9,326 nucleotides of DNA from Anaerolineales bacterium. GTDB taxonomy: Bacteria; Chloroflexota; Anaerolineae; Anaerolineales; Villigracilaceae. Position 1 is the stretch's first letter; the number at the start of each line of letters is the position of its first letter. The stretch is from assembly GCA_025966435.1 (NCBI GenBank), contig JAICRQ010000101.1:1-9326 (forward strand). Reading direction: 5' to 3'. The notes under the pieces were generated by a model. That model did no database searches. It was not told where the DNA came from and saw only the letters and a list, made by a program, of their open reading frames with translations. Made by a program: the position numbers and the translations under genes. Below are positions 5,816-9,326 of this stretch, piece after piece.

Positions 5816-7393
5816 CTAAGCTTTCTTCCGGTTGTTTTTCGCCATCAAAATATTCTCCAGCTCGGTCAGCCATTCCAGCGATTTTTCCCACCTCTTACGA
5901 GGATAGACCGCGAACAACTTATCAGGCCGGTCCCATTTTGGTCCGGGCGGTCCGGACTCGTCCTTCATCAGGCTTTTGACTCCCCATAATCCCTTATAGT
6001 TTACCCAATCGGGCTCCGGGTCCAGAAGGACCTGCTTCCACTCGCGCGACTTGGGGTGCATCACCTTCCGGTTCGACATAATCCGCTTGATATAACTGCT
6101 CGATATACCGATTTTCTCGCGTTTGGGGTCTCCTTCATACCCAATGCGGAACCCCTCCCCCGTCGCGATCTCCAGCGGGAGACTGACCAGGTAATGATCC
6201 TTCTCATCACGCAGTTTTTCAAAGGTTTCTTCTGTGAGCGCCGTGGCTGGATGTGTGGACAATTCCCGTAATGCGATCTGACGTTCCTTTTCGCTCGGGT
6301 TGAAAAGCATGAACAGAAAATGGATCAAGCCATCCAGCCAGTAAATGAATCGCTGGAATAATCCCTCCTGAAACAGGCTGGCGGAACGAATCACTTGCGG
6401 CCTGCTATAGTTCGCATGAGATCCCAGCGCCACATAGATCAGCGGATGCGTAGTCTCCGCGCCATCCTTCTCCTTCACACAGCGTACGTCCTGCCATAAT
6501 TCCATCGCACCGGTGCCATGCTGGGAAAGCAACAGGGAATATGCCTGATCATTCTTCAAATAGACCGCGACCATTTCCCAATCGCCCTCGTGATGGTTGA
6601 TGCCATTGGCGGCGAGGCGCCAGTCATTGAAGGCATAAAAGAAATGGTATTGCAGGCTCTGCCACTGGTTGCCTTCCACATCCTGCCAGCGCGTCACACG
6701 TCCATAATAGACCGGGTTCGGTTCCTTCTCTAGAATTTCTGCATATTGAAAAAACGATTTGCGCGCAACGGTCTCTGTGGCTCGCGAGAGCATATCCATG
6801 ATCACCCCCGGTCCCTGCGGGATAATATGATCAAAGATGAACTTCATCGTCCGCACGGAGAGATAGAAGAGGACGAACAGATAGATGGGCAACAGCACCA
6901 GATATTCGAGCTGCACGCTGATAAAAGAATGAGGCTTGAGAAAGAACCAGATCGGAGCCGCCTCCAGAGCAAAGAAGAACAACGCCGCCAGCGCCGCCGG
7001 GAAGAAACGCAAGCGGATGGGCGAGGCCCGGATGTAGATGATGAATGCAGCCAGCAGCGCCAGGATGGCTACGATCCCAACACCATCCCAGCCCGTCGCG
7101 AACCACGCCGCGACACTCCCCAGAATGGAAGACACCCCCCACCACTTCCAGACGTCTGAATCGATCAACGGATCATTGACGAAACGGAGGTAATATTCTG
7201 CGCTTTCAAGCTTCCCAATGCGCGTGACGAGCGGCTCCTGTGGATGCGACAACAAACCTACCACGCCCTGCGGTCCGCTGGGGAAGATCGTGCATTTTTC
7301 GAGATAAGGCTCTACAGCCATGGGAAAGAACCGTTCGCTCTTGGCAAAACGCAGCACCGGTTCATATTTTTTCAACAGTTCGGAATCATCCAT
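5816..7393 (-). CDS. Membrane protein with Vps62-like (DUF946-like) signature, function unknown
   Basis: This is a 525-residue protein whose function I do not know. The N-terminus YEPVLRFAKSERFFPM (10-25) and the later segments YHFFYAFNDW (249-258), HHEGDWEMVAVYL (267-279), SQHGTG (290-295) and YVALGSHANY (320-329) resemble the conserved core of Vps62/DUF946-related proteins found in fungi, plants and some bacteria. Between the N-terminal motif and this core lie about four hydrophobic segments (roughly 86-100, 103-121, 129-151 and 160-180), so the core appears interrupted or anchored by a membrane module. Another hydrophobic stretch lies at about 347-365. The C-terminus is basic (KNNRKKA). 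The gene follows ruvA after a 97-nt gap holding a palindromic repeat. Its stop lies 2 nt from that of the convergent methyltransferase. No Shine-Dalgarno is apparent before the ATG at 7393. Confidence 0.72.
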   Translation of the reverse strand: MDDSELLKKYEPVLRFAKSERFFPMAVEPYLEKCTIFPSGPQGVVGLLSHPQEPLVTRIGKLESAEYYLRFVNDPLIDSDVWKWWGVSSILGSVAAWFATGWDGVGIVAILALLAAFIIYIRASPIRLRFFPAALAALFFFALEAAPIWFFLKPHSFISVQLEYLVLLPIYLFVLFYLSVRTMKFIFDHIIPQGPGVIMDMLSRATETVARKSFFQYAEILEKEPNPVYYGRVTRWQDVEGNQWQSLQYHFFYAFNDWRLAANGINHHEGDWEMVAVYLKNDQAYSLLLSQHGTGAMELWQDVRCVKEKDGAETTHPLIYVALGSHANYSRPQVIRSASLFQEGLFQRFIYWLDGLIHFLFMLFNPSEKERQIALRELSTHPATALTEETFEKLRDEKDHYLVSLPLEIATGEGFRIGYEGDPKREKIGISSSYIKRIMSNRKVMHPKSREWKQVLLDPEPDWVNYKGLWGVKSLMKDESGPPGPKWDRPDKLFAVYPRKRWEKSLEWLTELENILMAKNNRKKA

Positions 7394-7411
7394 GGATCGT
7401 TAGTTGCATAT

Positions 7412-7487
7412 AGACCCTCAGGGTTTTCTACTCGAAATAGAATGTAGGAATTTTCGTAGACTCTTCACAAAGAAACCCTTAGGGTCT
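7412..7487. repeat. Nested inverted repeat (AGACCCT...AGGGTCT) between ruvA and the Vps62-like gene
   Basis: The outer arms are AGACCCTCAGGGTTTTCT (7412-7429) and AGAAACCCTTAGGGTCT (7471-7487), which are near-perfect reverse complements. Each arm is itself a small palindrome (ACCCTNAGGGT). Inner arms continue the pairing: CTACTCGAAA (7428-7437) against TTTTCGTAG (7451-7459). The 76-bp element almost fills the gap after the ruvA stop (7493-7495). It differs in sequence from the other repeats in the window. It could be a dispersed intergenic palindrome or a structure that ends or processes the ruvA transcript; there is no clean T-run to support a standard terminator. Confidence 0.65.
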
Positions 7488-7492
7488 CACTG

Positions 7493-8068
7493 TTATTGAA
7501 AATACTGCAAAGCCATCCGCAGGCGTTCCTCGGTATCCTCAGGCGCGTCCCTCGGCAAAGCCTGGATCGCTGCCTGCGCCTCGACCACCGAATAGCCCAG
7601 GGCGGTGAGCGCCGCGAGGACTTCGCTGTCCCGATCGGTCATCGCCCCGACGGCGGCCAGCGCGTCTGTGGGTTTGAGTTTATCTTTCAGGTGGATCGCC
7701 ATCTTTTGGGCAGTCTTCTTGCCGATGCCTGGGACGCGATTCAAAATTTCGGTTTCATCCGCAAAGACCGCGCGCTGGACGGCGTCCAGCGTCAGCGTGG
7801 AGAGGACGGATAACGCCGCCTTGGGCCCCACGCCGTCTACGCCGAGGAGCGTGTTGAACAGCTCGCGTTCCGCCTGCGATTCGAACCCATAGAGGGTCAA
7901 CGCGTCCTCCCGGACGACGAGATGAGTATAGAGTTGAAGGGCGTCCCCTGCCTTCATCCGGGTCCGCAACGGGTTCGGGACAAAGACGCGCAGGCCTACA
8001 CCGCCCACTTCGAGAACGAGGGCGTTTTCTTCAACCTGTGCAATTTCACCGCGGAGAGTTGCAATCAT
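7493..8068 (-). CDS. ruvA: Holliday junction branch-migration protein RuvA
   Basis: RuvA binds four-way DNA junctions as a tetramer and loads the RuvB helicase during recombinational repair. The 191 residues are close to the usual 190-205. The N-terminal OB-fold domain starts MIATLRGEIAQ and contains the conserved LTLYGF (57-62). The two helix-hairpin-helix DNA-binding motifs are LLGVDGVGPKAAL (74-86) and VPGIGKKTAQKM (112-123). The C-terminal domain III that contacts RuvB is present (about 147-191), with EVLAALTALGYS. It starts 41 nt after the ruvC stop. No strong Shine-Dalgarno is seen. ruvB, commonly next to ruvA, is not in the window; the next gene is unrelated. Confidence 0.97.
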   Translation of the reverse strand: MIATLRGEIAQVEENALVLEVGGVGLRVFVPNPLRTRMKAGDALQLYTHLVVREDALTLYGFESQAERELFNTLLGVDGVGPKAALSVLSTLTLDAVQRAVFADETEILNRVPGIGKKTAQKMAIHLKDKLKPTDALAAVGAMTDRDSEVLAALTALGYSVVEAQAAIQALPRDAPEDTEERLRMALQYFQ

Positions 8069-8109
8069 GGATTTATTTTTACCACAAAGGAAACGACTCG
8101 TTGTATCCC

Positions 8110-8598
8110 TTACATCAAATCATATCTTTTTGTACTTAGGTGGGTAATAGCAATTGCCAGCGCGTCGGCGGCATCATCAGGCTTCGGGATGCTGTCCAGC
8201 GTCAGCAGGGCGCGCACCATTTCCTGCACCTGTTTCTTCTGTGCGCTACCATACCCGGCAACGGCTTGCTTGACTTCGTTCGGGGTATATTCAAACGCTT
8301 CGATCCCGGCTTGTTCCAGACACAACATCACCACGCCGCGTGCCTGTCCTACGGCAAGTGCCGTCGTCACATTCCTGGAGAAGAACAGCTTTTCGACAGC
8401 CGCGATCTCAGGCTGATACTCACGAATGATGTCGCGTAGCTCATCATACAGCATGACCAGGCGCGCAGAGGCCGTCGCTTCCTTGGGCGTTAGAATCACG
8501 CCATACTTAACGGCAATCATGCTTCCATCTGGTTCGACGCGTACCAGTCCGTAGCCTGTCGTGGCAGTACCAGGGTCAATTCCTAATGCAAGAGTCAT
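8110..8598 (-). CDS. ruvC: Crossover junction endodeoxyribonuclease RuvC
   Basis: RuvC is the dimeric RNase H-fold nuclease that resolves Holliday junctions by paired cuts. The 162 residues match the family length. The catalytic acidic residues are visible: D8 in LALGIDPGTATTGYG, E69 in AAVEKLFF, and D142 and D145 in KPDDAADALAIA. The motifs ALAVGQARGV (80-89) and YTPNEVKQAVAGYGSAQKKQV (104-124) are also typical. It lies between yebC and ruvA, the order found in many bacteria. The gap to yebC is only 72 nt and is almost entirely a hairpin repeat, which ends just upstream of the ATG; no clear Shine-Dalgarno is left. Confidence 0.97.
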   Translation of the reverse strand: MTLALGIDPGTATTGYGLVRVEPDGSMIAVKYGVILTPKEATASARLVMLYDELRDIIREYQPEIAAVEKLFFSRNVTTALAVGQARGVVMLCLEQAGIEAFEYTPNEVKQAVAGYGSAQKKQVQEMVRALLTLDSIPKPDDAADALAIAITHLSTKRYDLM

Positions 8599-8602
8599 AA
8601 TT

Positions 8603-8670
8603 TCTTAAACACAAAGAGCACTACGGTCACAAAGGGTTTTCTTTGTGTACTTCGTGTCCTTTGTGTTTGA
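8603..8670. repeat. Hairpin repeat of 9-bp CACNAAGNN units, copy 2
   Basis: This is the second copy of the element at 3253-3330, in the same orientation relative to the minus-strand genes. The left arm reads CTTAAA, CACAAAGAG, CACTACGGT, CACAAAGGG; the right arm on the minus strand reads CACAAAGGA, CACGAAGTA, CACAAAGAA. The left arm differs from copy 1 at only a few bases. The right arms share the 17-nt string CTTTGTGTACTTCGTGT, but copy 2 has one more outer unit and copy 1 one more inner unit, as if whole 9-bp units were gained or lost. It abuts the yebC stop (8671-8673) and ends 4 nt before the ruvC ATG. Confidence 0.8.
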
Positions 8671-9326
8671 TCAGGCACCTTCGAGCGCCGCCAGGGCTTC
8701 GTCGGAAACTTTCAGGTTGTAATAAACGTTCTGCACATCATCCAGGTCTTCGATTGCCTCGATTGCCTTGAGCACCTGGACTGTATCTCCCTCATTCAAT
8801 TCCACTTCCTGTTTCGGCGTCATACGCAGACCTGCCTCTTCGGGCTGCACCCCCGCTTTATGCAGTCGGGTCGCGATCTCCTTAAATGATTCCACCGGAC
8901 CGGTGATCTCGATATGCCCATCCTCTTCCGCAACATCGTTGGCTCCTGCTTCGATGCCCAGTTCAAAGGCTTTGTCAAAATCCATAGCGCCGGATTCAAA
9001 GGAGAAATAAGCGATGCGGTCGAACTGCCAGCCCACCGCGCCGGGCTCCGCCATGTTACCGCCAGCCTTTGTGAAGACATGACGCAAGTCTGAGACTGTG
9101 CGGTTGCGATTATCGGTCACGGCTTCGACCATCACCGCCACGCCGTGCGGGGCATAACCTTCATAGGTGATCTGCTCGAACGCCGCCGCGTCCTTGTCTT
9201 CCCCAGAACCACGCCGGATGGCGCGCTCGATGTTGTCCTTCGGCATATTCTCGGCGCGGGCTTTATCCACCGCCAGCCGCAAGCGGAAATTAGTTTCGGG
9301 GTCCCCGCCACCCTCCCGCGCCGCGA
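8671..9326 (-). CDS. yebC: YebC/PmpR family protein (5' end outside window)
   Basis: This belongs to the YebC/TACO1 family, described both as a DNA-binding regulator and, more recently, as a ribosome-associated factor helping translation of difficult stretches such as polyproline. The frame is open to the window edge, so about 217 residues are visible and roughly the first 25-30 of a usual 240-250 are missing. The first residues seen, AAREGGGDPETNFRLRLAVDKAR, are the conserved YebC core, followed by ENMPKDNIERAIRRGSGE. Later segments YEGYAPHGVAVMVEAVTDNRNRT, GAVGWQFDR and the C-terminal DLDDVQNVYYNL are also typical. A TTG at 9282 is inside this conserved region and is not the start. It heads a yebC-ruvC-ruvA cluster, a common arrangement. 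Confidence 0.96.
   Translation of the reverse strand, partial: AAREGGGDPETNFRLRLAVDKARAENMPKDNIERAIRRGSGEDKDAAAFEQITYEGYAPHGVAVMVEAVTDNRNRTVSDLRHVFTKAGGNMAEPGAVGWQFDRIAYFSFESGAMDFDKAFELGIEAGANDVAEEDGHIEITGPVESFKEIATRLHKAGVQPEEAGLRMTPKQEVELNEGDTVQVLKAIEAIEDLDDVQNVYYNLKVSDEALAALEGA

Noticed and set aside
5812..5824. AAAGCTAAGCTTT as an intrinsic bidirectional terminator
   Set aside because: The stem is only 5-6 bp, AT-rich and lacks a clean T-run directly after it on either strand.
8081..8100. ACCACAAAGGAAACGACTCG in the ruvC-ruvA gap as a third hairpin-type repeat copy
   Set aside because: Only about one 9-bp unit matches and no inverted arm is present, so it is at best a worn relic.
1..9326. 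CRISPR arrays, tRNA or rRNA genes, transposases, phage genes or defence systems
   Set aside because: None seen on either strand; the window is ordinary housekeeping DNA apart from its repeats.

Overview
The window looks like a chromosomal housekeeping region of a free-living bacterium, most likely a member of Chloroflexota (Anaerolineae-like). This placement is an inference from the protein style, the gene order and the dispersed palindromic repeats; no rRNA or other marker is present to prove it. Ten protein genes are supported. Nine are on the minus strand and one is on the plus strand. No RNA gene, CRISPR array or transposase was seen.

Minus strand, right to left in transcription order: (1) positions 9326-7493 carry yebC (5' end outside the window), ruvC and ruvA, a classical YebC / Holliday-junction cluster but without ruvB next to it. 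(2) Positions 7393-5816 carry a 525-residue membrane protein with a Vps62-like signature. (3) Positions 4743-1 carry the head of the division and cell-wall (dcw) cluster in the order mraZ, rsmH, an ftsL-like gene, ftsI, murF (3' end outside the window). murE, usually between ftsI and murF, is absent there. These genes link control of the cluster (MraZ), 16S rRNA methylation (RsmH), divisome assembly and septal transpeptidation (FtsL, FtsI) and peptidoglycan precursor synthesis (MurF). The single plus-strand gene (4890-5813) is an RlmI-like SAM-dependent methyltransferase divergent from mraZ; its stop codon lies 2 nt from the stop of the Vps62-like gene.

The non-coding DNA is unusually informative. 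The mraZ upstream region has a TATAAT -10 box followed by three GTGG repeats spaced exactly 10 bp apart, which matches known MraZ autoregulatory boxes. Almost every other gap longer than 40 nt is filled by a palindromic repeat. Two gaps hold hairpins built of 9-bp CACNAAGNN units (3253-3330 and 8603-8670), the mraZ-rsmH spacer is a GTAGTAAC...GTTACTAC palindrome that supplies the mraZ stop codon, and the ruvA downstream gap is a third, different inverted repeat. A 27-30 bp stretch made of related 9-bp units also lies in frame inside the methyltransferase gene and encodes residues 128-137. These repeats are the most unusual part of the window; the genes themselves are mostly conventional.
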